From Limnochordaceae bacterium (GTDB lineage: Bacteria; Bacillota; Limnochordia; Limnochordales; DUMU01), in contig JADBKQ010000001.1 of the NCBI GenBank assembly GCA_014896305.1, positions 1-64,000 of the forward strand: a stretch of DNA of 64,000 bases, read 5' to 3'. The position numbers were made by a program, and so were the translations under genes. The first letter of the stretch is position 1, and every line of letters starts with the position of its first letter. The notes beneath the pieces are model-generated. The model did no database searches and was not told the DNA's origin. It saw only the letters and a program-made list of their open reading frames with translations. Below, one piece after another: positions 26,541 through 35,857 of the stretch.

Positions 26541-27116
26541 CTAGTGTTCTGGTTCAGTCCGGTAAGCGACCCAGAAGCGATGGGATGCTTCCTCTCCGGT
26601 CGGCCCCGACTCGGGTTGAAATCCGGCTCGTTCCAGAATGGGCCCGAGCCAAACCGCGGCAGGGCGGATCGATGTCCGCAGCCGCTCGAGGTCGAGGCTG
26701 GAAAAGGCATACTTGCGGCAGGCTAGGAGGGCATCTTCCTCCAACCCCCGATTCCACAGGTGCGAGTCACCGAAGAACATTACGAGGTTACCTTTAGCAT
26801 TCCCATCGTTCGACGTATGGCGTAGGATCGTGAGATCCCCGATGTACCGGGCGGTGCCCAACGCCACTACAGCGAGGAGGAGGGCACTTGGATCATCCCG
26901 CAGCCGGCTGTACCAGCTGTGCAAGGCAGTCATGTCGGCTTTTTCACCGGCCGCCAAGCCTGAGTCCATGCTATCCTGTACCCTCTGGTCTTCCAGGTAG
27001 GCCAACCTCCACGGCAGATCCAACGGAGTGAACGGATGGAGGACCACCAGTCGGCCACGCACCTCAAAACTCGCTCGCGGAATGGCCACGATTCTCGCCC
27101 CCAACCCTTTCAGCAT
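26541..27116 (-). CDS. GNAT-family N-acetyltransferase-like protein
   Basis: 191 aa resembling RimJ/RimL-type acetyltransferases: VVLHPFTPLDLPWRLAYLED near the start, a central strand pair ALGTARYIGDLTILRH followed by VMFFGDSHLWNRGLEEDALL in the position of the acetyl-CoA-binding region, and a C-terminal half typical of the fold. The pyrophosphate-loop motif is degenerate, so acetyl-CoA binding is not certain. The ATG at 27116 has no clear ribosome binding site; a GTG about 18 codons later is possible. It is divergent from the germination operon. Confidence 0.55.
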   Translation of the reverse strand: MLKGLGARIVAIPRASFEVRGRLVVLHPFTPLDLPWRLAYLEDQRVQDSMDSGLAAGEKADMTALHSWYSRLRDDPSALLLAVVALGTARYIGDLTILRHTSNDGNAKGNLVMFFGDSHLWNRGLEEDALLACRKYAFSSLDLERLRTSIRPAAVWLGPILERAGFQPESGPTGEEASHRFWVAYRTEPEH

Positions 27117-27254
27117 CGCTCAGCGAATGGTTGCCTCTTCCATCATATGCCGTGCCTCACTGTCCGGCAAGTGGCCAGCATAACATATCCCCCCTCCTGG
27201 GCAAACCAGAGTCAGAAGTCCGGCACTGTGCCAGTCGAGGTGAACGGTCTGCGT

Positions 27255-28820
27255 ATGGAATCTGGAACGAATGCCAGGTTGGCCTTATTGGGTGCACTGG
27301 GGGGAACCACCCTGGCTCTCGCTGCTGCCGCCTGGGCCGGTCGCTTTTGGCTAGGGCAAATCACCCGCAAGACTGTGCGCAACCTGCTGACCGACCCCTA
27401 CGCCGAAAACCTCCTGGAGCTGCTATCTGCTACGCGTCGTACCTCCCTGCAGACCATCCTGGAAAACAGCCTGCGGGCAGAGACCGGCCAGGTGATCAAG
27501 CGACCCTTGGGCAGCCCCAAGCATTACCCGGGCTTAGACCATCTCATCTTCGACTTTGCCCAGCTCCATCGCCTTCCGACCCCGGAGGACACCCCGGTTG
27601 ACCTTTCCGTAACCCTGGGCCCGACCGCTGCCCGACCCCTGCACCTGCAGATTCCTCTGATCGTCGCCGGCATGGGATATGGGGTGGCCCTCAGCGCCCA
27701 AGCTCGCATCGCCATCGCCCGGGGCGCCGCCTGGGCCGGCACCGCCAGCAATACCGGCGAGGGAGCCTGGTTACCTGCCGAACGGCGGGAAGCTCATCAC
27801 CTGATCTTGCAGTATAACCGTGGGTCATGGGCCAAGGACCCAGCTATTCTCGAGCAGGCCGACATGATCGAGATCCAACTGGGGCAGGGAGCATTGGGTG
27901 GACTGGGCCACAAGATCCCGGCTCATCTTCTGGATGATCGCTTGCGCCAGGCGTTCCGCCTGCCCCCCGGTGAATCCCTCATCAGCCACGCCCGCCAGCC
28001 TGGCGTCCACTCCCCCGCCGACCTGCAAACCCTGGTGAACCATTTGCGCGAGATGACAGCCGGTATCCCCATCGGCGTCAAGCTGGCCGCCGGCCACCAC
28101 CTGGAGCAGGACCTTGATTGGGCGCTGGCTGCTGGGGTGGACGTCATTGCCATTGACGGAGGCCAGGCAGCAACCAAGGGTGGCCCCCCCATCGTGGAAG
28201 ACGACTTTGGTCTGCCCACCCTGTACGCGCTCTGCCGGGCCGCCCGCCACCTGGGCAAGGTACGCCGCAGCGGCAACGGTAACTCGGTCCCTGCTTTGAG
28301 CAGCCCGAGCCTAATTGTTGGAGGAGGCTTGGCCACCCCAGGGGAATACCTCAAGTGCCTCGCCCTGGGGGCGGACGCCGTCTACCTGGGCAGCCAGCCC
28401 CTATTTGCCTTGACCCACACGCAGCTGCTCAAGGCGGTCCCCTTTGAACCGCCAACCCAGGTCGTCTTCGCCGCAGGCCGGTTCCATCAGCAACTCGATG
28501 TCAACCAGGCCGCCCGCAACCTGGCGAACTTCCTCACCTCGTCCGCCTTGGAGATGGCCGAAGGCGTGCGCGCCCTTGGCAAGCATTCCCTGCGTGAACT
28601 GGGCACAGAGGACCTGTGTGCACTCGACCCTCTGACTGCGGCGATCACCGGAGTCGATTTGGCCTACAAACCATCCCATGACCATATGCCTCGCCCCGCC
28701 GCTACACGCCGTCAGACGCCCAATCAGACCGGCACTCACCCACGCTGGCAACACCGACCGATCCCGGTGGCCTCCGTCTCCACGCACCCGTCCCCGCCCA
28801 CCCAGAGGTGGTCCTCGTGA
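27255..28820 (+). CDS. FMN-dependent glutamate-synthase-like protein (YerD type), membrane-anchored
   Basis: 521 aa. One N-terminal hydrophobic segment (LALLGALGGTTLALAAAAWAG) is followed by the FMN-binding barrel of the glutamate synthase large subunit: IPLIVAGMGYGVALS, ASNTGEGAW, MIEIQLGQGALGG, GVKLAAGH, VIAIDGGQAATKGGPP and LALGADAVYLGS. The 3Fe-4S cysteines that follow the FMN site in GltB are absent, replaced by HTQLLKAVPFEPPTQVV as in YerD-type proteins. There is no amidotransferase domain, so it cannot be a complete glutamate synthase. The stop overlaps the gerAA GTG (GTGA), suggesting translational coupling. The start at 27255 is tentative. Confidence 0.85.
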   Translation: MESGTNARLALLGALGGTTLALAAAAWAGRFWLGQITRKTVRNLLTDPYAENLLELLSATRRTSLQTILENSLRAETGQVIKRPLGSPKHYPGLDHLIFDFAQLHRLPTPEDTPVDLSVTLGPTAARPLHLQIPLIVAGMGYGVALSAQARIAIARGAAWAGTASNTGEGAWLPAERREAHHLILQYNRGSWAKDPAILEQADMIEIQLGQGALGGLGHKIPAHLLDDRLRQAFRLPPGESLISHARQPGVHSPADLQTLVNHLREMTAGIPIGVKLAAGHHLEQDLDWALAAGVDVIAIDGGQAATKGGPPIVEDDFGLPTLYALCRAARHLGKVRRSGNGNSVPALSSPSLIVGGGLATPGEYLKCLALGADAVYLGSQPLFALTHTQLLKAVPFEPPTQVVFAAGRFHQQLDVNQAARNLANFLTSSALEMAEGVRALGKHSLRELGTEDLCALDPLTAAITGVDLAYKPSHDHMPRPAATRRQTPNQTGTHPRWQHRPIPVASVSTHPSPPTQRWSS

Positions 28821-30490
28821 ACTACTCGCTCTCTCGACGCTTCCGCCCCCAGGCACCCAAGCAACGTACGCCGGGACCGCACTCGGCGTCTCCCGTCTCG
28901 ACCGTTACCCCCGGCCCCAACATCCGGCCCGGGGCACCCGCTGAAGGCACGCCGCCCATCTACTCTCTGCTGGACCAGGCAGCCCAAGCCCCCCTGTTGC
29001 CCCGGGCCGAGCAAAACCTTGAGCAACTCAAGGTGATGCTGGGCAATACGGCCGACTTGACCACGCGTATCCTGCACAGTCCCGTGTTGAGCGATCAGGT
29101 GGCAGCCCTGGCCTGGATCGACGGTCTGGTCGACTCCGAGCTCCAGAGCGAGAACATCATCGGTCCTCTGCTGGCCGGAAACCCCACCGCCAAGAAGGGG
29201 CCGCCCCAGCCGCTCCTGGCCGTGCTGCACCAGCGCTTGATCTCCGGCGCGGACGTTTCCGCAGGGCGTACCTGGCAAGAGGTGCTCACCGGCGTCCTGA
29301 CGGGAAAGACCGTCATATTTGTGGATCGTGCCTCTGCCGCGGTGCTGGTGGATACCCGCAGAGCCCCCCAACGCGACCCCCAGGAGCCCGAGGTCGAAGC
29401 GGTCATCCGGGGATCCCGCGATGGTTTCACGGAAGACCTTCGCACCAACACCGCCCTCATCCGCCTGCACCTGCAAAGTCCCGCCCTCCGCTTTGAGGAA
29501 ATCCGCCTGGGTCGCCAGTCCCAGATCCCGGTCAACATCGCTTACATTGCCGGTATCGCCCACCCGCAGCTGGTACAGGAGGTACGAGCCCGGCTGTTGC
29601 GGATAGCTCCCCGTTTCTCGTTCAATGTGGGGTCTGGCCCTATAGAGCAACTCATCGAAGACCACCCGTTTTCTGTCTTCCCCACCATTCATCACTCGGA
29701 GCGGCCCGACAAGATCTGTGCTCAGCTAGCGGAAGGAAGGGTAGCCATCGTCGTTCAGGGGACGCCTGTGGTGTTGACCGCCCCCACGCTCTTTTGGGAG
29801 TTTCTGCAGTCACCCGATGATTACTGCGAACGCCCGTTCCTTGCCTCGTTCGTGCGCTTCCTTCGCCTGACCATGCTCGTTGCCTCGTTGACTTTACCGT
29901 CGATATATGTAGCGTTGATCTCTTTCCACCAGGAGTTGGTTCCTACTGTGCTGGCAATACGGATTGCCGGCGGACGGGAATCCGTCCCCTTTCCGGCGTT
30001 GTCTGAGGCAATGATGATGGAGCTATCGTTCGAGGTTCTGCGCGAAGCTGGACTCCGGATCCCACGCCCGTTGGGCCAAGCCATTTCTATTGTCGGCATA
30101 CTGGTGATTGGACAGGCAGCCGTATCCGCCGGGATCGTCAGTCCCATCATGGTAGTTGTGGTCGCTTTGACCGCCGTAGCCTCCTTCGTCAGCCCCAGCT
30201 ACTCGGTGGCCATCAGCCTGCGGCTCCTCCGCTTCCCCCTGCTCATCACAGCCGGGATCGCTGGTCTATACGGCATCGCCTGGGTCCTCTTTGCCCTCGT
30301 CATACACCTGGCCAGCCTGCGTTCCTTCGGAGTCCCGTACCTGTCGCCGGTAGTGCCGTTCATCGGGGAAAACTGGCAGGACACGCTGATCCGCGCCCCC
30401 ATCTGGATGACCCGCAGGCGTCCGTTCCTGTATACGCGCGGCTCCACACGGGTTGCTCCCCAACTGAGCCCTCGGCCGCCTGTGTCGTAG
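28817..30490 (+). CDS. gerAA: Spore germination protein GerA family, A subunit
   Basis: 557-aa A subunit of a germinant receptor in the spore inner membrane. After a Pro-rich N-terminus come the two soluble subdomains (SPVLSDQVAALAWIDGLVDS; EAVIRGSRDGFTEDLRTNTALIR, the family hallmark) and then a membrane region of about five helices with ELVPTVLAIRIAGGRESVPF and VIGQAAVSAGIVSPIM. The GTG at 28817 overlaps the upstream stop by 4 bp, with AGAGGTGG before it. Expression in the forespore is expected from the family; no sigma-G promoter was identified. Confidence 0.95.
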   Translation: MNYSLSRRFRPQAPKQRTPGPHSASPVSTVTPGPNIRPGAPAEGTPPIYSLLDQAAQAPLLPRAEQNLEQLKVMLGNTADLTTRILHSPVLSDQVAALAWIDGLVDSELQSENIIGPLLAGNPTAKKGPPQPLLAVLHQRLISGADVSAGRTWQEVLTGVLTGKTVIFVDRASAAVLVDTRRAPQRDPQEPEVEAVIRGSRDGFTEDLRTNTALIRLHLQSPALRFEEIRLGRQSQIPVNIAYIAGIAHPQLVQEVRARLLRIAPRFSFNVGSGPIEQLIEDHPFSVFPTIHHSERPDKICAQLAEGRVAIVVQGTPVVLTAPTLFWEFLQSPDDYCERPFLASFVRFLRLTMLVASLTLPSIYVALISFHQELVPTVLAIRIAGGRESVPFPALSEAMMMELSFEVLREAGLRIPRPLGQAISIVGILVIGQAAVSAGIVSPIMVVVVALTAVASFVSPSYSVAISLRLLRFPLLITAGIAGLYGIAWVLFALVIHLASLRSFGVPYLSPVVPFIGENWQDTLIRAPIWMTRRRPFLYTRGSTRVAPQLSPRPPVS

Positions 30491-30513
30491 GGGGTGCGAG
30501 GAGGTACGTGTCC

Positions 30514-31764
30514 ATGGTCACTCCACCATCTGGCGTATCACCGGGCAACATGGCCATCCCCAGGTCGGCGCAAGCAGACGAACCTATCTCTACCGGTGAA
30601 ATGGCTGCCCTGGGAACTCACCTATTGATACCCACCACTCTCATGTTCCTGCCGACGGCGGTGATTCGTATCGCTTTCCAGGATGGGTGGCTCTCGAACA
30701 TACTGGGGTTCGGCCTCACCCTGATGCTGGCTGCTATCTTGTTGCCGCTCCTGGCTCACGCCGCACCCGGCCAGGGATTGCTGGAAGCCCTGCGCTGGCG
30801 AGCCCCCTGGATAGCCCGCTGGCTCGGTCTCGTTTTTGGCTTCGCCCTCGTCCACCTGGAAGCGCTGGTGGTCATCGAAATTGGTATCCTCTGGCAACAG
30901 GCGGTGATGCCGGAGACGCCGGATACTTTCTTTGCCATTACAGCCCTTGTCCTCGCCGCCCTCTCCGCCCGAGCTGGCATCGAGCCGTTGGGTCGCACGG
31001 CTCTGCTGTTTGCCGGGATCTTGCTGATCTTCACCCCCGTGATACTGTTCATGAGTTTCGACCTGATCCATCCGGCAGAGTTTCAGCCTGTGCTGGCCAA
31101 CGGTATGAAACCGGTCGTCGTCGCCACCCAGCCGGTCCTCGGGTTTGGCGAGGAACTCCTTTTGCTAGCCCTGGGCTTAGGCTACCTGCGCCCCCGTCCG
31201 GGCTCCTCACCCGCGAAGGCTTCCTTTCAAGTGGTGGCGCTGGCGACCGGGATCAGTATGGGGGTTACGGTGCTCTTCTTCGCTGCCACCATCGCCGCCT
31301 TGGGGCCGCGCGAGGCATCCAGGGATCTGCTGCCGACGTTGACATACATGCACCTGATCCGGCTGGGGGAATTTATCCAACGAATCGAGGGGGTGGTGCT
31401 CCTGTTCTGGACCTGGTCGATTCTCACCAAGGCGGGGCTGGTGCACCTGCTGGCCTGTCAAGCCTGGGGAGCCGTCTTCGCCATACGCGATGCCCGCGTT
31501 CTGAGCCTGCCCCTGGTCGGACTGGTATTTGCTGAGTCTCGTATCCTGATTCGGGATACCATCGAGTTGGTTCACTACCTGATGATTTGGGGATTGATCG
31601 CTACTATGTTTTTCCTTGTCCCTCTGTTGATCGGCCTGGTCGCCATCGGGCTTACACCCTCTCCCAATCGTCCAGCTCCGCCACCGAACGCGGCTGTACC
31701 AGGACAGAACACTCTCAGCCCGAACGGTCCTTCTCCCGCGCCAGGGGGGCAACCGGTGCCATGA
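30514..31764 (+). CDS. gerAB: Spore germination permease GerA family, B subunit
   Basis: 416-aa membrane protein with about ten hydrophobic segments, an APC-superfamily (GerAB) permease-type subunit that binds the germinant in characterised receptors. It opens with a short Pro/Ser-rich segment, then MAALGTHLLIPTTLMFLPTAV, and ends in a Pro-rich cytoplasmic tail. AGGAGG lies about 9 nt before the ATG at 30514 (an in-frame GTG at 30508 is less well placed). The last codons overlap the gerAC ATG (ATGA). Which germinant it senses cannot be told. Confidence 0.95.
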   Translation: MVTPPSGVSPGNMAIPRSAQADEPISTGEMAALGTHLLIPTTLMFLPTAVIRIAFQDGWLSNILGFGLTLMLAAILLPLLAHAAPGQGLLEALRWRAPWIARWLGLVFGFALVHLEALVVIEIGILWQQAVMPETPDTFFAITALVLAALSARAGIEPLGRTALLFAGILLIFTPVILFMSFDLIHPAEFQPVLANGMKPVVVATQPVLGFGEELLLLALGLGYLRPRPGSSPAKASFQVVALATGISMGVTVLFFAATIAALGPREASRDLLPTLTYMHLIRLGEFIQRIEGVVLLFWTWSILTKAGLVHLLACQAWGAVFAIRDARVLSLPLVGLVFAESRILIRDTIELVHYLMIWGLIATMFFLVPLLIGLVAIGLTPSPNRPAPPPNAAVPGQNTLSPNGPSPAPGGQPVP

Positions 31765-33119
31765 CCTGCACGAGCAGTCGGCAGGGAACGGTCAGGCGTG
31801 GGGGCAGGCACTACTGGCTTGCCTTCTGGGTCGTCCTGGTCACCGTTTGCACAGGGCTCAGCAGCGGTGGTTGCTGGAGCCGCAAAGAGGTCACCGAACT
31901 GGCATGGGTCAGCACCATGGCCATTGATCGTGGCCAAAAGAGCGGCTGGTACCGGGTGTCCAGCTCGCTCCTGAACACTCGCACGGCAGTCGGCATGACC
32001 ACCGCTACGGCCGTGGAGCCGCCTGAGTTCGTCGTATCGGTTGAAGCGCCTTCGATTCTGGAGGCCACCCGGCAGACCACTGCCATGTTGGGAAGGAGAG
32101 CGTTTTACGTCCACTGCGAAGTGATCGTGATCTCGGAAGAGGTAGCCCGCCAGGGACTCCGCCCCATCATCGACTTCCTCACCCGGGACCGGCAGTTTTT
32201 GCAGGCAAAACGCCTGATCATCGCCAAAGGAAAAGCCAGCGACATCCTGGACGTGCGCGGCAGCGTGGAAGAGCGGGTCGGACGTCTGATCATGACCGCC
32301 CTGGACTCGGCCAGCGTGTACGGTCTGGCGGAGTCGGTGACCGTCGGCCAATTTGCCGAGGCTGCCTCCAGCCCCGGGATCGATCCTGTGTTGCCCGTCG
32401 TCGAGCGGGTGTCGCTCGAACCGCAAAATGTCCAGCGTTACTCCACCAGTGTGCCCGAGTTGAGCGGAGCCACCGGCCAGACAGAGCAGCACAGCCCCAG
32501 CAGCGCAATCATGGAAGGAGGTACGCGCCGGACGGTACGGGTGGTGGGATTGGCCGCCTTTCGCAACGACCGCCTGGTGGGGTGGTTCAACGACGAGGAG
32601 AGCTTCGGGTTGACGGCCTTGCTGCGCGGTCTGCGCAACACACCGCTGACCCTGACATCACCTCGGGTCGCCGTCAGCCTTACCGGGGGACCGTCCAAGC
32701 TTAGAGTGAAGGTTTCGCCGGACGGGAACCTTGAATACACCTCGGAGTTGGCCGTTGATGTCTCTTTTCTCCAGGTCTTCGGCAGCCTGGACCTCTCCCG
32801 CCAGGAGGTCCATGATCTTCTGATGCAACAAGTGGCCCATGAGATCCAGCGGCGAATTGACAAGGCACTGTCCAGGGCGGCGGAACTCCGTGTGGATCCG
32901 GCCGGGTTCGGGCTGGCCTTGTATCGAGCGAACCCGAAGCGCTGGGCGCAGGTACAGGCCGGCTGGCGAGACCGTTGGCCCACCGTTCCCGTTCATTACC
33001 GGGTGGACATTCGCAGCCTGAAAACGGGGTTGGCGGTAGATGTGCCGCCTGTGAGCACCGATGACGTGCCCCAACAAGCTGCTTCCCGAGTGATCCAACG
33101 ATTGGAGGAACCAGTCTGA
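31761..33119 (+). CDS. gerAC: Spore germination lipoprotein GerA family, C subunit
   Basis: 452-aa GerAC lipoprotein: signal peptide (YWLAFWVVLVTVCTG) with lipobox SSGGC, then CWSRKEVTELAWVSTMAIDR, typical of the first GerAC domain. FYVHCEVIVISEEVARQGL and FLTRDRQFLQAKRLIIAKG follow, and a C-terminal domain with DVSFLQVFGSLDLSRQEVH. This is the only clear lipobox seen among the secreted proteins of the window, so the organism does make lipoproteins. ATG overlap with gerAB upstream and TGATG overlap with the next gene downstream. Confidence 0.95.
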   Translation: MTCTSSRQGTVRRGGRHYWLAFWVVLVTVCTGLSSGGCWSRKEVTELAWVSTMAIDRGQKSGWYRVSSSLLNTRTAVGMTTATAVEPPEFVVSVEAPSILEATRQTTAMLGRRAFYVHCEVIVISEEVARQGLRPIIDFLTRDRQFLQAKRLIIAKGKASDILDVRGSVEERVGRLIMTALDSASVYGLAESVTVGQFAEAASSPGIDPVLPVVERVSLEPQNVQRYSTSVPELSGATGQTEQHSPSSAIMEGGTRRTVRVVGLAAFRNDRLVGWFNDEESFGLTALLRGLRNTPLTLTSPRVAVSLTGGPSKLRVKVSPDGNLEYTSELAVDVSFLQVFGSLDLSRQEVHDLLMQQVAHEIQRRIDKALSRAAELRVDPAGFGLALYRANPKRWAQVQAGWRDRWPTVPVHYRVDIRSLKTGLAVDVPPVSTDDVPQQAASRVIQRLEEPV

Positions 33120-33358
33120 TGGCCATGGTTCTTTTCGCCACAGCCTTGTACGCGGTCGCAGCATGGTTGGAACTACCCCGGCTGTTACGCTACCGGGACT
33201 GGTCGGCCATCACCGGCTTTGCCGCGCTCAGTCTGCTGGGCATCGGAGCACTGATCGCCAGCGGGTTACAGCTGCTGCCGGAGGCGGTACTGATGCCGGT
33301 GATTGATGCCGGCCACGCGATTTTGCACAAACTCGGCCTGGGTGTGCCGCCTGGCTGA
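33119..33358 (+). CDS. Small two-helix membrane protein in the ger operon (candidate D subunit)
   Basis: 79 aa with two hydrophobic segments (VLFATALYAVAAWLELPRL; ITGFAALSLLGIGALIASGL) and a short amphipathic C-terminus. The ATG overlaps the gerAC stop by 1 bp (TGATG), so it is almost certainly co-translated. Some Bacillus germinant-receptor operons carry an extra gene for a small two-helix D protein that modulates receptor function; size, topology and position fit, though I cannot show sequence homology. Confidence 0.75.
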   Translation: MAMVLFATALYAVAAWLELPRLLRYRDWSAITGFAALSLLGIGALIASGLQLLPEAVLMPVIDAGHAILHKLGLGVPPG

Positions 33359-33440
33359 TCTCGCACGAATCGAAAGCAACGAGCGACACGTCCCAGGCCG
33401 GTTCTTGACCCTCGCTAGCCTAGCTCAAATCGGATACCCC

Positions 33441-35630
33441 TCACGCTTGGGTCACCGATCCGGCTACGTTGGCTGCAGCCACCTGTTCAGGTGCGGGGTG
33501 CTCCGCCACTACCACTGGTGTCAGGGCAATCTTCACATCCAGGGCCACAGCGCCCTTCCCCTTTTCGTAGGCGAAGAGCGGGTTGATGTCCATCTCCTTG
33601 ATCTCCGGAAAGTCGTGAACCAGTTTCGCCACCCGCAACAGCATCTGCTCGATGGCGGGTAGGTCGGCCGGCGTCTCGCCCCGGAACCCTTTCAGCAACG
33701 TGTACGCTTTCGTCTCCCGGATCATCGCCGCCACGTCGCTCGTACGCAGGGCCTTGACCAGCCGGAACGAGACATCGCCGAACAGGTTCACGTAGATGCC
33801 GCCGAGTCCAAACATGAGCATCGGCCCGAAGACGTTGTCCCGGGCCATGCCGATGATCAGTTCACGCCCGGCCGGCATCATCTTTTGTACTTCGACTCCG
33901 TAATGGTCGTTTTCGCCCAGGTACGGGGCGCAATTGCGCATGATCTCCTCGTATGCCGCCTGTACCTTCGCCGCCGTGTCCAGCTTGAGGCGGACGCCAC
34001 CCACATCCGTCTTGTGCAGGATCTTGGGCGAGGCAATCTTCAAGACCACCGGGAAACCAAATTCTTCGGCCAGTTGCGCAGCCTCCTGGGCCGAATGAGC
34101 CAGCCCCGACGGCGCTACGGTGATTCCATACGCCGCCGCTGCTTGTGCCGCTTCCACTCCCAGCAGCGTAGATCGGCCGTCCGCCCGTACCGCCGCAAAG
34201 ATCTCTTCCACTCTGGCCCGGTCCACGGGCAGGGATTCGAAGTCCACCAACTCGCCGGCCTGTTGCTGGTACTCTGCATACTGGGCCATACCGGCAAAGC
34301 TGGCGACCGCCCGTTCCGGGAAAGTGAAGGCCGGAATGCCTTGCTCCTGCAACCGTTTCATCGCCTGGCCCACCGCTGGCCCACCCACCATGGAAACCAG
34401 CAGGGGTTGGTCCGGCCGCCGCCGGTGCGCCTCCAGAATCACATCGGTTACTCCGGGTGGATTGGTCTGCGCTTGCGGCGTAACTAGCACGAGGATCTCA
34501 TCTACGTTCGGGTCTGCCTGTACCGCCTCGAGAGCTGCTGCATACCGCTCCGGTGGTGCATCGCCCACCACATCGACCGGGTTGTTGACGTTCGCCTCCG
34601 GCGTCAGCTGTTCCCGCAAATGTTGCTTGGTCGTGTCAGCCAGCGGAGCCATCTTGAGACCCATCTTTTCGATGGCGTCTGTTGCGATAATGCCAGGACC
34701 GCCGGCGTTGGTGACCAGGGCGACATTGCGGCCCTTCGGCAACGGCTGGGCGGCAAAGGCCGTGGCCAAGTCGAAGGCCTCTTCCATCGACTCTACCCGG
34801 ATCGTCCCCGTCTGCTTGAAGGCCAGATCGTAGGCACGATCGTTGCCGGCCAGCGCTCCCGTGTGGGAACTGGCTGCCTTCGTCCCCGCCTCACTGCGGC
34901 CAGCCTTAAGAATCAGCACTGGCTTGCGGGCGGAAGCGGCCGCGGCCACCTTGAGGAACCGTTCACCATCGTGGATATCTTCGAGGTAACAAAGAATGAC
35001 CTTCGTATTGGGATCTTCCGAGGCATCTTCAATGAAATCCACTTCGTTGAGATCTGCTTTGTTGCCCAGACTCACGAATTTGGAAAAGCCAATATTACTC
35101 TCCAAAGCCCAATCCAAAATTGCTGCGCCGAAAGCGCCACTTTGCGAAATGAAGGCGATGGAACCACGAGCCGGAGCGACCGCGGCAAAGCAGCCGTTCA
35201 TCGGCACGTGCGTGTCTACGATACCGAGACAGTTAGGACCGACCAGCCGCACCCCGTATTGCCGGGCAACCCGGACCAATTCTTGTTCACGGATCTTCCC
35301 CTCGCCGCCGATCTCCTTGAAGCCTGCCGTAATGATGGTGCAGTACCGGACTCCGTTCTTGCCGGCCTCCTCCACCACAGGTACCACTGCTTTGGCCGGA
35401 ATCACAATGATTGCGGACTCCACCGGCCCGTCTGCTGCCGCCGCCGTCAAGGAGGGGTACGCCTTATGCCCCAGGATCTCACTCTCTTTGGGGTTAACCG
35501 GAACGATGCGGCCGGAATAGCCGGACTCCACCAGGTTCTTGAGAACGCTGTACCCAACTTTGCCCGGGGTTTTCGACGCCCCGACCACTGCGATGCTGCG
35601 TGCACCAAACAGGTCCCGCAAATTCGCCAT
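33441..35630 (-). CDS. ADP-forming acyl-CoA synthetase (acetate-CoA ligase type), alpha-beta fusion
   Basis: 729-aa enzyme converting acyl-CoA, ADP and phosphate to acid, CoA and ATP, or the reverse. Alpha part: CoA-binding domain (RSIAVVGASKTPGKVGYSV) and ligase domains with VGPNCLGIVDT and the phospho-histidine motif SHTGALAG. Beta part from about residue 480: ATP-grasp domain (FPVVLKIASPKILHKTDVGG; GVEVQKMMPAGRELIIGMA; FGLGGIYVNLFGDVSFR). The ATG at 35630 has AAGGTGG 8 nt upstream; the longer frame has no signal. It stands alone on the minus strand. Acid specificity cannot be told. Confidence 0.92.
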   Translation of the reverse strand: MANLRDLFGARSIAVVGASKTPGKVGYSVLKNLVESGYSGRIVPVNPKESEILGHKAYPSLTAAAADGPVESAIIVIPAKAVVPVVEEAGKNGVRYCTIITAGFKEIGGEGKIREQELVRVARQYGVRLVGPNCLGIVDTHVPMNGCFAAVAPARGSIAFISQSGAFGAAILDWALESNIGFSKFVSLGNKADLNEVDFIEDASEDPNTKVILCYLEDIHDGERFLKVAAAASARKPVLILKAGRSEAGTKAASSHTGALAGNDRAYDLAFKQTGTIRVESMEEAFDLATAFAAQPLPKGRNVALVTNAGGPGIIATDAIEKMGLKMAPLADTTKQHLREQLTPEANVNNPVDVVGDAPPERYAAALEAVQADPNVDEILVLVTPQAQTNPPGVTDVILEAHRRRPDQPLLVSMVGGPAVGQAMKRLQEQGIPAFTFPERAVASFAGMAQYAEYQQQAGELVDFESLPVDRARVEEIFAAVRADGRSTLLGVEAAQAAAAYGITVAPSGLAHSAQEAAQLAEEFGFPVVLKIASPKILHKTDVGGVRLKLDTAAKVQAAYEEIMRNCAPYLGENDHYGVEVQKMMPAGRELIIGMARDNVFGPMLMFGLGGIYVNLFGDVSFRLVKALRTSDVAAMIRETKAYTLLKGFRGETPADLPAIEQMLLRVAKLVHDFPEIKEMDINPLFAYEKGKGAVALDVKIALTPVVVAEHPAPEQVAAANVAGSVTQA

Positions 35631-35857
35631 CTGCACATCCACCTTCGTAAACAGTCTCGGGGCTGGGCGGGGTCCCGCTATCCGGATCGCCCCGTCTGGC
35701 CGCGCGCGACGATGGCCCGGCCGGTCCGTACGCTGCGGTCGACGGATGGCGATGCGGCCATTCCCTATCACAGCTGCGGCTCACCACCGGTGTAAGGATG
35801 CACTCGCGGCAGACAGTGCCCCTAATAAGGTAACGGAATCGGCCCGGGAATTCAAGG

